From Cercospora beticola (taxonomy: Eukaryota; Ascomycota; Dothideomycetes; Mycosphaerellales; Mycosphaerellaceae), in contig NC_088943.1 in NCBI RefSeq assembly GCF_033473495.1, positions 1,964,001-2,028,000 on the forward strand: a DNA stretch of 64,000 nucleotides, written 5' to 3'. A program made the position numbers and the translations under genes. Under the pieces are notes generated by a model, which was given only the letters and a program-made list of their open reading frames with translations, had not been told where the DNA came from and made no database searches. The first letter of the stretch is position 1. Each line of letters opens with the position of its first letter. Shown piece by piece: positions 24,107 to 37,100 of this stretch.

Positions 24107-24260
24107 GACTGGTCACCTGTAAGCCAGGTGTCCTGCTTCAGTAACTTCCCTATCTGGATCCTTTCGACACATGCACCACGCAGCCCTCATCGAATGGTAT
24201 AGAAATTCGCGACTGGTCACCTGCAATTCGAGTGTCCCACTCCAGTAACTTCCATATCTG
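24107..24260. repeat. Imperfect 50 bp direct repeat, two units
   Basis: Units 24107-24156 and 24211-24260 both start GACTGGTCACCTG and both contain CAGTAACTTCC followed by TATCTG. They differ at 9 of 50 positions by my count, nearly all C/T or G/A changes. The spacing of 104 bp between unit starts suggests a local tandem duplication of about 104 bp whose outer parts have diverged. The pair lies just outside the left edge of the transposon nest. Confidence 0.7.
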
Positions 24261-24342
24261 ACTGGTCCCGCACCGGAGATGCAGGTAGCTCAGCTCAGAA
24301 CCTATGGTACGACTAGAGCGCCTCCACAATTGGGTTGCGGTA

Positions 24343-24389
24343 GAAGTGCGCCCCACGTGACCCACAGACCCGCGTGAACCTACAGTTTT
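24343..24389 (+). repeat. Left terminal inverted repeat
   Basis: About 47 bp, GAAGTGCGCCCC through AACCTACAGTTTT, preceded by TA. It pairs with 40157-40203 in inverse orientation with three mismatches (positions 7, 13 and 34). It still contains CpA and CpG, unlike the interior. Confidence 0.85.
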
Positions 24390-25328
24390 AGCCGGAATCG
24401 AGGGCATAATATCTCGCCGACTATAAGAGCTATAAACCTGAAATTTGATATATAGCCTCTCTATACTATATCTACGTACTTTAGGTCTTAATATATATAA
24501 ATACACGACTATATAGATTAATATCTAGTAATAAAGTTTTTAAGCTAATTTCTAAGAATTAGATAATAGTATACTTAAACAAGCTATATTTAATACTTTA
24601 ATAGCTTATATAGAGGGTTTATAGACTATTTGCTCTACTTATATAGTATATATACCGTAATATAACTTATATTCTCTATAAATAGTATTTCTAAAGTATA
24701 ACTATTATTTATTTTTAAAACTTAAGCTCTCTAAGTACTAGACTAGCTACAGAGTAAATACTCCTATATATAGATTATTAGAAGACTAAAACACCTATTT
24801 AGACTTATTTTATAAGATAGTACTAAGTTATATAACTAGTATATTAGAAAATAAGAAATACTTAAAATTATTAGTAGGCTACTATTTATAGTTAAATATT
24901 TATATTTTATAAGCGTATATAAAACTAGACTTACTATATTTTATCTCTATAAACTAATATAATAATATAGTAAAGAGCTAAGTATATATTTATAATATTT
25001 TTATAAAATTTATTATTATTAGAAACTTTTCTATATTTTTCTATTAGTTATATTTATTATACTATTATTAGTTTCTCTAAAGTACTAAGTAGTCTAAAAG
25101 AAAGTAAATAAGTAATAAGTAAATTATACTCTAAGCTATTAAACGTAGAAATAATAAATTTATAAAAATTAGAATTAGTTTTATTACTTCTTTATATTAA
25201 TAGCCTACTAAAAATATATCTTAATTAGTATTACTATATATACTAATATAGTATATCTACTAGATTTAACGATCTATTAGTTTATTTATTACTAAAAAGA
25301 CTATATAATCTATAGTTTTACTATTTTT
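24390..25328. pseudogene. AT-rich, mutated left body of the DNA transposon
   Basis: The sequence is almost free of CpA and CpG and carries stops in every frame. It is presumably part of the former transposase, but no DDE or HTH motif can be named safely. It is cut at 25328 by the Copia 5' LTR. The bases ATTTTT at 25323-25328 recur at 39518-39523, just past the Copia 3' LTR. Confidence 0.55.
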
Positions 25329-25558
25329 TGTTAGAAAGTATAGTCTAGTTAGATATTCTAAGAGACACTTTAGAGATTAGGGTTAGGTAATATAGCTTAT
25401 ATAATACTAGGTTATATAACCTAGCTAATGCCTATCTTAGGAGTAAAATATAACCTATAACTAACTAATATAATTAACTCGGTTAGTTCCTACTTATTAT
25501 CTCTACTTCTACTATATTATACCTATCCGACGAATGCCTACGACGATATAAATTAACA
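25329..25558 (+). repeat. Copia 5' LTR
   Basis: 230 bp from TGTTAGAAAG to AAATTAACA. Most differences from the 3' copy are transitions (for example TG to TA at the start, GGAG to GAAG, ATGCC to ATACC). Confidence 0.85.
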
Positions 25559-26452
25559 AGTTATAAGCCTAGGTTTATAGAGAGGCTCTAAGTAGAAAGA
25601 GTTAGCCTTCTTATCCTTAAAGTAATATATATTACCTCTTATAGGACTTATAGTATTAACTAAATAGAGAAGTAGGAAAAGAGTATAAGAGAAACTAGAG
25701 GCATATCCTATCTATACTACTTTAAAGCTTTAGAAGATCCTAGTTATAAGCTAGAAGTCTCTAAAGAGTAAGTAAAGTAGAGAAAAGCCTAGTAAGGTAT
25801 ACTCTACTTTAAAAGAAAGGTATACTAAAGGAGTATAAAGAAGAAAGGATTAGCTTTAGACTATAGTACCTAAGTAGATAAGACTAGGCCTAAGTACTAA
25901 GTACTACTAATACTTTAGAACTAGCTAGTAGTACTTTTCTAAGAAAGTAGATCTTTTAGAAGTTCTCTACCTAAGAACCTAACTAACTCCTATAAAAAAG
26001 AAGAGTTCTTAGATACTTTAGCTAAGAGAGAAGAGTCTTAGTAACTAGAAAAGGCAGAAATCTAGAAGCTACTAATTAGATTAAAAGAGCTTATATTTCT
26101 AGAGTTTAGATTTATTTATTTAATTTTGTAGAAATAGATTTAATAAGTAAATTAGATAGAAGGAGAATACTAATCCTAATAAGAGAGAACTAGAGACTAT
26201 AGTTTAAGCTATAGGAGAATATACTTAGAGGAAAAGAAATCTTCTAGATAATCTTAGACTTAAAAGGATTATTAGTACCTACTCTAGCTAAATCTAAAGC
26301 ATCTAAAGCTTTATTAAGTAAAAGGAAAGGTACTATATTTTTAGAGTTTAGCCTAAAATAGTAGAAGGATAATATAAAGGCAATCTATATCCTAATAGAA
26401 AGTCTTTATATAGATAACTAAGATAAGATAATAGATAAAATAAGAGTATATA

Positions 26453-27698
26453 GATAGATAGATAGATAAATCTTATACGCTAGTCTACCTCTTTTAACTA
26501 GAGTAAGCAGCACGCCCTATATTTTTCGTAGGTAGAAAAGCCCTCGTACTAGCACTCCGGTATAAAAACCTCCTTATATCCTTATATTTTATAGTAAGCT
26601 CTATATAGCCTGCCGCTTCCGCAGTTCTCTATTCTCCTTAGGACAATTTGTATTATCTTAATAGTTTAGTTCCTTTATAATATAGTTCTCCTTAGTTGTT
26701 TCTTATATTATTAGTACTTAGGAGCCCGATCCTCTTGCCTACTAGCCTAGGGACTTAAGCCTATATATATAGTCTTAGTCCCTACGCTAGTATCTGTATT
26801 AATCTTATATCTAACTCTTTCTTACTAGTCTATAGTAGGAGCCCTCTCTAATATTAAGATCCTACCCTAAACTTTCTGCCTTACTTAGTATCTAAGTTAC
26901 GTAACCTATATTTATAGAAATTATATTAAGCAGCAGCACTCTAAACTAGCCCTTCCGTTATAGGTAGCCTTAAGTGTAGAATAAGAGTTACTTTTGTTAG
27001 ATACTCTGCCTTTAGAGTTAGTTATAAGGTATCTAGGAGGGCTAGACTTTAGATAAACATCTCTGTTCCTATAGTTCTGCTAGTTGTTATATAATTCTGC
27101 TATAGGACCTAGCAAGCAAATAGGCCCTATAGACGGGGTTCCTAATCCCTTAGAATAAGTAGTTAAACCTAGCAGTACTAGAGGTATATACTAGTATATA
27201 GAGGTATATCCTCCTTTCTCTCTAGGGTACTTCCTAAGAGGTTTCTAGGCCTCTTATTTAGCTTGTTGTCCTGCCTTCTACCTAGACTAGGACGTTTTCC
27301 TTATAGTTTTGGCTATTTTGTCTTATACTCCTCTCTGCTCTTTCTACTTTACTTTAAAGCTTTGATTATAGTATACTCCTTCCTCCTCTTTAGCTTATTT
27401 TAGTGCTAGGTTACTACTCTAGCTCCTAAGCCTAGGATAGAATTTACTATCTAGAGATTCTAGTCTAGTCTCTTAGTACTAGGTCTTATATTAGTTCTAG
27501 CCGCGCTAGCTCTAGTTTGTAGTATTCGTTAGAGTTCGCCCGGTATACGCTTCTATAGATTTCTAGACTTTCTTCTTTTTTGTCGCTTTCTTCCTACCTC
27601 TATAGGTGTCTAGCCGCCCTGCACTTTGCTAGTATAGCCGAAGCTATCTGTTTCTACCTACGACCGCGTAGAGGTATATAATAGGACTTCGTAGGTAA
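26453..27698 (-). mobile_element. Non-LTR (LINE/SINE-like) insertion in the Copia body
   Basis: The 12 bp TAAGAGTATATA occurs at 26441-26452 and again at 27699-27710. Copia-like purine-rich sequence resumes after the second copy. The 1246 bp between them begins with (GATA)4 on the plus strand and is pyrimidine-rich, opposite to the Copia strand. A long target duplication plus a simple-repeat tail is the hallmark of target-primed reverse transcription, so the insert is read as minus-strand with a (TATC)n 3' tail. The length fits a 5'-truncated LINE or a long SINE. No reverse transcriptase motif was identified, so the class is inference. Confidence 0.6.
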
Positions 27699-30529
27699 TA
27701 AGAGTATATAATATCTAGATAAAGCTATATAGGAAATATAGCAAAGTCTAATAGGTATATATAATAGCTATTATCTAAGAATTTATAACCTTTAAAATAG
27801 AACTAGAGGATATAATTAGAAAATTATAGATCTACCTTAGTAATCTTAGAAGGAGGATTATAGAGATTAACTAGAAGGAGTTATACTATAAGACTTCTAA
27901 TATAAGGATTAAGTATCTACTCTTTATACTCCTAGCTAAGTATAAGAGTATAAAGTAGACTATCTAAGCTTAGAAGAACTTAGACTCTAAAGAAATCCTC
28001 TAACTTCTTAAAGTAGAGGAGTTAATATAGTATAAGTACTAATTATAAGAAATAGTAATATTTACTAAGAGAAGAGGGATCTAAAGTATAAAGCTAAAAT
28101 ACTACCTTTATAAAAAGGAGTATTTTAGAAGTATTACTAAGTATCTATACTTTAATAAAGCTAAGAGAACTATTAACTTAAGATAGACTAGTAGAGTAGA
28201 GAAAAGAAGAATACTACTTAGAGAGAGTATATTTAGAAGGAGATCTTTACTAGATAGAGAAGTATTAAAAGAAATAGTAAAGAAACTTAACTTAAAAGTC
28301 TAATCTCTTAAGAAGAGACAAACCTTAAGGAAGTTTTCTAAGAAGGTATATACTATCTAAGAAGATATAGAGCCTTCTATAGTATCTAAAGTATCTTAAT
28401 CTCTATTAGAGGATAATAATATTAATAAAGTTATATACTTAACTATAGAAGTAAAAGGCAAGTATATACTATTAAAATAGCTACTTAACTCCTATACTTT
28501 ATTATATATAACTAACTAAGAATTACTTTTTAGAGAACTAAAACCTCTTTAGAGGAAAAAGTAGATTAAGGTTAGGAGTAGCTATCTAATAGCTATATAT
28601 ATAGAGAATATAGTAATAAGTAGGAAAAGAGGAAAATAGATTATTCTTAAGAATATTCTCTTTATATCTAGTCTAGGAGTAAATCTTGTTTCTTAGAGCT
28701 AATTTAGCTAGTAGTATAGTATTTAACTACTAAAATTTATACTTGTTTTATTATCTAGGAAACTAGTTATCTAGATAAAACTATTAGAAGGAGTACTATT
28801 TATTAAAGAGATTAATAATATATTATAGGAGCTTATAATATTATACTTTAATTAAAAATAAGAGAATAAAGCCTATACCTTTAAAGCCTAAGAAAAGACC
28901 TAAGAATAGTAGAAGCTTTAGTATAGGAGACTTATATATTTTAGAGAGAGTCTTCTTAGAAACCTATATAAAGTATCTAACTTAAAAGCTTAGATTCCTA
29001 TTCTAAAGGAATACTAACCTTATAGAGTATATTCCTTAGTAAAGATAAAGAAATATAGAGAGAAAGAAACTAAAAGAAAACTCTAAAAGTTGTCTCTAGT
29101 TTCTATTAATATCTATAGTCCTTTATCTATTTTAAGATTAGGATATAAATAGTAGCTTAAGATTATTAATAACTTCTTAAGAAAGAAATAGACTTTCCTA
29201 ATAAAGTCTAGAGAAGATATACTAAGTATCCTTAGAGACTAGAAAGTAAAAGCTAAGCTATAATTAGGAAATCTCCTCTAGATTATAAGGAGTAATAGAG
29301 CAAGAGAGCTTCTTACTATACTAAAGTAATAGAAGAAGGAATATAGAATTTCCTTCTATATAACTAAAGTATATAACTCTATCTAGAATAGAGTAGTTAA
29401 AAAGTTAATCTAAACCTCTAAAGACTATATAAAAGCAATACTAGAAGATGCCTATATACCTATTAAATTCTAGCTAGAAGCCTTAGTAGCCTATATAGTT
29501 ATTAGAAATTCCCTTTCTAATAGCCTAGAAATTAATAGATTTAAAGTATTACCTAAGGAAGCCTTTTTAGGTATTTAACTCTTAGTATTATACTTTAGAG
29601 TTTAGAGTTACAAAGTAGTAGTCTATATAGATCCTAAGTCCTAGCTAGTAGAGATAAGATTAAATAAACTAATAAATAAAAGCAAAGATACTATATTTAT
29701 TAAGTATATTTCTAATACTACTAAAATATAGCTCTTCTAGGAGCCTAATATAAAAGCTATTAAAGCCTATAATACTACTACTTAGTTTAAGTATAAGAAA
29801 GGAGGAGATATAGAGCTAAATATTCCTAAGCTTAATTAAGTAAGTAGTATACCTATTAGAAACCTAGTTAGTAGACCTCTAAAGAAGCTAATAGTAGTTA
29901 TATCTTCTATAGCTACTATACCTATAGCTATAGTAACTAAATATATAGGTCCTAGCTAAATACTCTTTATATAGTTACTACTTCTACTAAAGGATAAGGA
30001 GGAGTACTAGAGGATAGAGAATCTAGAAGAAGAAAACTCTAGGGAACTATAACTCTAGTAGGAGAAAAGTAGAACTACTAAACTACCTAAGCTAAGCTAG
30101 GAAGTTAATAGATAAGCTAGTCCTAGTACTAGTAGGAGACTATATTCTAAAGTAAAAGGATTAAATATTATATAGTAGGACCTATAAGGAAATAGGAATT
30201 AGAAAAGGAACTAAAACTAAACCTATAGCTAAAAAAGAAGGAGATCTATTTTAAATAAAGGACTAGGCCTAGAGCTAAAAGCTTATAGTATAGTAATAAG
30301 ATAAGTACTTTAGAAAAGATAGAGAGAATATAGATAGGAGGAGGAGCCTAGTACTAAGTATTATAAGGCATTCCTAAGCTAAGTCTAAAGCTAAGAATAG
30401 AAGTAGATTTAGGAAGCTCTATTAGAGGTTTAGAAGTCTATATTTATAGCAATTACTCCTTAAGTCTCTATATAGAGACAAGAAGTGCCTATTCTAAAGT
30501 CCTATAAAGAGGCAATTTAGGATCCTAAA

Positions 30530-31760
30530 TAGAGATATATATAGAAGGATATAGTCTAAAAGGAACTAACTATATTAAGAAGTAATAATACCTAGATAAA
30601 AGTTATTCTATCTAAAGGAGCAAATCTTATTATATCTAAGTAGGTATTTAATATAAAGAGATTAATTAGTAGAGCTATTAAGAAGTTTAAAGTAAGACTA
30701 GTTATAAGAAGTTTCTCTTAGAAGTTTAGAGTTAATTTCTAAGAGACCTTTATACTAATAGTTAGGTATAATACCTTAAAAGTATTTATAGCTATAGTTT
30801 ATAAGAAGGATCTAGAACTCTACTAAGTAGATATAAATAATATATTTACTAAAAGCAAACTTTAAGAAGAAATCTTTATAATTCTACTACTAGGAGTTAA
30901 GATTCTACCTAATATAGTCCTATAAATCCTAAGAAGCTTATATAGACTAAAGTAAGTAGTAAGAGACTAGAACAAACTCTATATCTTAAAGTTAAAATAG
31001 ATTAGGTTTATATAATTAGAAGTAGACCTATACCTTCTTATCTACTAGGAAAGGAATATTCTAATCCTAACCTATATAGATAATATTCTAATTATAGTAC
31101 TAAAGCTAGAAGATATACTTTAGTTTAAGGAATAGCTAGACAAAGTATTTAAAATTAAAGATCTTAGAGAACTAGAGAAAATCCTTAGGATAAGGTTAAT
31201 AAAAGATAGATAAGCTAGAACTTTAAAGCTTAATTATAAATACTTTATCTAGGAGAACCTTATAAAGCTAAGAATAACTAAGGAGATAGCTAACCTAACT
31301 CTCTTACTAATAGATAGTTATAATAGCCTAAAACTAATAAGCTAGTATAATAAGAAAGAGAATAAGATAGAGTACTAAAGCTAAACTAGTACCTAGATAT
31401 AGCCTATAGTTATAATAAGACTAGATATTGCTTTCTCTCTTAGAAAGTTAAGCTTATATATCTTAGATCTAACTAAGGTATATATAAGCTCTAAAGAAAC
31501 TAGCAAGATATCTAAAGTTATCCTAAGACTTAGAACTAATATTTAGGAGAAATAGAGGAAGCCTAATAGAATATTTAGACTCTAACTATATAATAGACAA
31601 AGCAGATAGAGTCTTAATCCTTAGGAGTATCTTCTTCCTTTATAGAGCTCTAGTTTCTTAGATAAGTAGGAAGCAAAAGTCTATTATAATATTAATAATA
31701 GAAGCTAAGTATATAGCTATAAATATATATATAAAGCAATCTTAGTTCCTAGTAGTACTC
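30530..31760 (+). pseudogene. Copia reverse transcriptase and RNase H remnant
   Basis: In shifting frames with many stops one can still read GANLIISK, VRYNTLKVFIAIV, VDINNIFTK, YIDNILII and EAKYIAI in the order expected for Copia RT then RNase H. Many stops fall where the family has Trp (TGG to TAG) or Gln (CAG to TAG), as C:G to T:A mutation predicts. Confidence 0.8.
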
Positions 31761-32488
31761 TTAAAGGAAATAGACTATATAGAGTTAGTAGAAGAATATC
31801 TATTCTAACTAACTATAAAAGCATATCCTAATATAGTAAGAGAACTAAGGCTAGTATAAATTATAGGAGACAATTAGGCAGCTTTAACTCTTATTAAGGA
31901 TATATATACCTATAAGAGATCTAAATATATTAATATTATATATAACTATATTAGATATCTCTAGTAGTAGAGGAAGGTTATAGTAGAATATATTCTAATA
32001 AAAGAGATAGTTACTAATAGCCTAACTAAACTAAAGAATAGGCTATAGTTTTAGGAGTTTATAAGACAACTCTAGCTTATATAGGGAAAGGCAAAAGATT
32101 TATACTCTAACTATAGATTAAACTCTAGACCTTAGGATAATTAACAAAAGATATATACTATAGTATTAGAGATATTATAGGACATATAAAACTAAGCCTA
32201 GGAGTTATACTATAGGAGAAGTAGCTTGCTATATATAATAAGTAATTAGGATCTAGGAATCTATATATAGTCTAAAAGAGAAGAGCCTAGAGGAGAAACA
32301 AAAGGTATATACTCTAGTAATAACGTTACTATAGGACATACGATACTAGGCTAAGGAGTTAAACTAAGATAGATTAGGTATATAGCTCTAACTATATAAC
32401 TATAGTACCTAATAACTTATTATAATTTAAGGATAGATTTAAATATAGGAATATAGGTAGAAGACTATCTAGCCTAAGTAGGAGTATT

Positions 32489-32684
32489 TATAAGGAGTAG
32501 AATATAGCAATATATTAAGCGCCTCTAGACTCCCTATCTAGAGATATTAAGAATAATTCTTACCTCGTTAGTTTGTATACGTTCTATATACTCTTATTCT
32601 GCGCTAAGTATAAGCGGTACTAGCCGTTATACCTTAACGCCTAATAAGCTACGCCTCTCGAGCTATATACCTCTAGCTCTTATA
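32489..32684 (-). repeat. Gypsy LTR, left copy
   Basis: 196 bp, TATAAGGAGTAG through AGCTCTTATA. By my count it differs from the right copy at 12 positions, all transitions. Confidence 0.9.
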
Positions 32685-34164
32685 ACTATCTCCTCTCTCT
32701 AATAGAGCTGCCTTAGCTCGTAGAGGAGACTATATAATTCCGTCGTCTTAGTATAGTATATAGTGCGTTCGTACTACTTCTTACGTACGTAAATGTTAAG
32801 TCGAGCCTTAGTTTATAGCTAGTTACTATATAGCAACTCTCTATAGTAATAGGCTTATTAACGGTACGTACTATCGGCGCTCGCGCTATAAGGCGCCGGC
32901 GTACTATAAATTCGTCGTATACTCTTCGCGTGTTTTCTCTATTAACTATCTATATTTAGTAAGCTTTCCGTATCCGACTCGTACTATATACTTAACTATC
33001 TAGTACTACTCTCGTATACGACCTATAAGCAATATACCTCTAAGAAGAGCTGCCGCCGCTCCTACCGCCCCGGCCGCTAACCGTCTCTCTCGTATAGTAG
33101 AAGACCTACCGAAGGCAGAGGACGATAACTACTAGCGCTACCTCCTATACCTCGTAGACCGTAAGTCGCGCGGTTCGTATACGTATCGTATGCTTCGAGT
33201 CTACTAACTTCTTATACCTAGCCGTCGAGCCGCGCTATAATAGCGACATAAAGCTCGGCTAGTAGCTAAACTATATTCGCTATAGTAGGTCTAACTATAA
33301 GTATATCTATATTACCTATCCCGACCTTATAAAGTAGGCGTAGCGCGCGCGCTACTACCGCCGCCTACTACGTACGAGTACGCGCGCCGCACGCCTCTAG
33401 TAGCTCCGCTAACGCCTCGATAACGTAGGCGAGGCTATCGCTGCTACCCTTAAGCGCCTATAGAGCAACTCGGGCAAGTCCGCCGGTATCTTCTCTACGC
33501 CGAAGAAAGCTAGCGAGGCGCTAGCTACTAGTATGCCCTCCGCTAACGAGCTCGCGGCGACGAGTATAGGCCTCGCTATCTAGCGCGGTATATTCGAGCT
33601 AGAGTACGAGGTATATCTTATGTCCTACTAGTCGCTTACTTATACCGTATAGTACTAATTCGTATAATAGAAGCTCTGCCTACTTAGCGCCTCTAGCGAG
33701 GCTCTAGACCTTACTATCGCCTCCGCCTACCCCGGCTAGTCTATTTAGGACGAAGGAGAGCTCTCTAAGCTCGAGGTAGATAATAAGAAGGAGAGTAAGG
33801 AGGAGGATAATAATATAGACTTAGGCGTAGGCGGCGAGTAGCCTATAGGCTTCGCGCTCTTCTTCTGCTAGGCTCTTACGGTACTCTTACGTCTCGCCGG
33901 CTCTAGGCTATATACTTCTATTACGTATAGTATACGCTATACCTACGGATGCTATAAATAAATACTTTCTCTCCTCTCGTAACGTCTTAGTTTTCCAAAT
34001 TCTCGTATCTTAGCGGTTCTCGTATCTTAGCGATACTTAGCGTTTAGAATTCTTAGAATTTTCTACTATTCTACTAACTACTAGTATTACTATTTCTTCC
34101 GCGGTTTCGCCTTACGTACGGGCTACTTAGTTTCGCGTTACGCCTCGAATATATTAAGTGCCTC

Positions 34165-37100
34165 GTAATCCCCGATATATTCTACCGGCTCCTAGGTATT
34201 ATATTCCTCTAGCTACCTACGCTATCGAACTAGGTACTTCCTTACGCCTTTCTCTACGTAGCTTTCTAGTATCCTCTCGACCTCCTATTCGCTTTGCTCG
34301 TCTACGAGTAGTAGGCTAGTATCCTACGTATCGCCGCCTCGCTAGAGTTCTAAGAGGGATACGTAGAAGATATTATAAATCCGCGAGCCGGTTAGTAGAG
34401 CTAGGCGGTACGCCTACTTTCCGACTACGTTAATAACTTTAAATAGTCTAGCGAATTTGTCCGCTAGCTTCTTCGATAGTACCTTTAACCGGAGGTTCTT
34501 TATAAATAATAGAACTAAGTCGCTAACCTTAAATTCTATCGGCTAGTACTTCTAATTAAAGTACTTAGCCTAAGATTCGCTTACTTATTACTAGCGCTTA
34601 GTTAGCTCTTCGTAGTTCTACTTTAGCCTCTCTATAGTATCCTTTGCTACCGGTACCTCTCCCTAAAGAAGCGCGTTCTAAGCTTCGCCTACGTCCCTCT
34701 TGCGCGTTTCTATAGAAAGGTCTAGATTAAACCCGTATACTACTCGAAACGGCGATATCTTAAGCGTAGTATTCGTGCTATTATTATACGCGAATTCCGC
34801 TAACGATAGGATAGACGCCTAGTCGTCCTATCGCTCGCTATAATAGATACGTAGGTACTACTTAAGCGTCTAGTTTACGCGCTCGGTTTAACCGTTAGTC
34901 TACGAGTAGAATATAGTACTTAGCCTACGTTTAATATATATCTCGTAGTAGAAGTCTAACTAGAACTAGCTAGTAAAGACTAAGCCTCTATCGCTTATAA
35001 TACTAGCTAGTACGCTATATAGTCGTATTACCTCGTTAATTAGGATATCTATAAGCTCTACGCTAGTATAGCGCTTTATCGTTCGGACGAAAGTTACTAT
35101 CTTCGAGTAACGATCTACGATTACGAGGATCGCGTCGAAGATACGGCCGTTCTACTTACTAGGTAGAAGATCTATAATAAAGTCTATAGATAAATTCTTC
35201 TAAGGATAGTTAGGTAGCGAGAGCGTAGCTATCTCGCTATAGGGGCGATAGCGCCTCGCTTTTGCCTTCTAATAGCTACTATACTACTCGACGTACTGCC
35301 TTACGTCGTTACTAACCTCCGGCTACTAGTACTTCCGCTTAACTAACTCTACCGTCTTATCCTTACTAAAATAGCTCGCTAGGATATCGTCGTAGTATAT
35401 ACGGATTACCTACGTCCGCAATACTAGGTCGTTCGGCAGGTATAGGGCCTCTTCCCGGTATATATAGCCGTCCTTAATAGTATATTTCTCGCTTACTATA
35501 CCTTCGTATTCGGCCTGCTCGTATAGTACTTTTACTTTCGGATCGAGCTATACTAATATAGTAGTATACCTAACAATTATATCCGAGACGTTAGTATACG
35601 GCTGCTCTTACGTAGTAATAGCGCTAGCGACTCGCAGAGGTAGAGTAAAGCTAAACGGACGAACCGAACGGTTAGCCGCCTCTATAATATACCTACTATC
35701 GGGTAGCGCTACCCTACCGCTCTTAGCTACCGCCGTAACTACCTTTAGGGTATCTAACTAAGCCTAGTAAGTAGCTTTTATACGGGCAATAACTAGGCCG
35801 CTTACGGGTATAGTACTCTATACCTAGAGTTTCTACTATAGTAATAGTAGGAGGTTACTTATCTCCTTCGCCTCTCGTACGTAGTCGCTACGTCTAGATA
35901 GCGTATTAGCTAGGTTAAGCTTACTAGCTCGATAGCTAATAGTAAAATTAAAGAGGGTAAGGAATGTCGCCTACTTTACTTATCTACCCGTTAACTACTT
36001 AACGCCTATAAATCTCTTAAAGTTAGCGTAATTAATAAGTACCTTAACCTTATACGTAGCGCCTTCGAGGTATAGTCGCTACGCCTTAAATGCTTTAACT
36101 ACCGCGAGTAGCTCCTTATCGTAAACCTTATAGTTATATTTAGCGTTAATTATCTTCCGTAAGAAGAAGGCAATTAGATACTATTCCGCTTCGAATAGTT
36201 AGCTTAGGATACCGGCTACTACGAAGTTAGAAGCGTCGGTTTCGACTCGTAGGTATAGCGTAGAGTTAAAGTATCTTAGTAGCAGTATAGTCTAAAATCG
36301 ATTCTTTAGCTTATAGAATACCTGCTCCTTAGCTACTTCCTACTTAATTAGCTCTAGCTTCTTTCTATCCTTTATACCCTTTAATAGCGCTATTAAAAGT
36401 GCTATAACCCTCGAATATCCGAAGATAAATCGACGGTAGAAGTTCGCGAATCTAAGGAAGGATTAAACCTCTATTAGCGTAGTTAGAGTTAGCTATAAGG
36501 CGATTGCGGCTACCCTACTTAGATCTATCGCAACGCTACTAGTAGTTACTACGAATCTAAGGAAGTCGATCTTTTTCTAGAAGAACTTATACTTAGAACG
36601 CTATACGTAGAGTCTAAACTTGCGGAGCCTCTTAAGTATAGCGTATACGTCTCGTACGTATTCCTCGCGTATTCTACTATAGATTAGGATGTCGTCTAGG
36701 TATACTATATAGCTTATATCGACTAGCCCTACTAGCGTACGGTTAATATATACTTAGAACGTCGCTAGTACGTTCGTTAAGCCGAAGGGTATTACCTTAT
36801 ACTAGAAATAGCCGTAGCGCGTACGGAACGTAGTCTTCTAGCGGTTACTTAGCTTAATCCGAATATAGTAGTACGTATCGGCTAAGTCTAAGGACGTAAA
36901 CTATACGGCTCCTATAAGCCTATCTAGCGTCTTACTAATTAGAGGTAGTAGATACCGGTTCTTAATAGTAATCTCGTTTAGCCTATAGTAGTCGATATAT
37001 AACCGTAGCTTACTATTCTTCTTTAGTACGAACAGGATAGGCGCACTCGCCTCGCTATCGGAACGCTCGATCTAATCGTACTCGAGTCCTATCTTTAGGT

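Noticed and set aside
26453..26468. (GATA)4 as a plain microsatellite
   Set aside because: It sits exactly at the edge of a 12 bp target duplication, so it is better explained as the tail of an inserted element.
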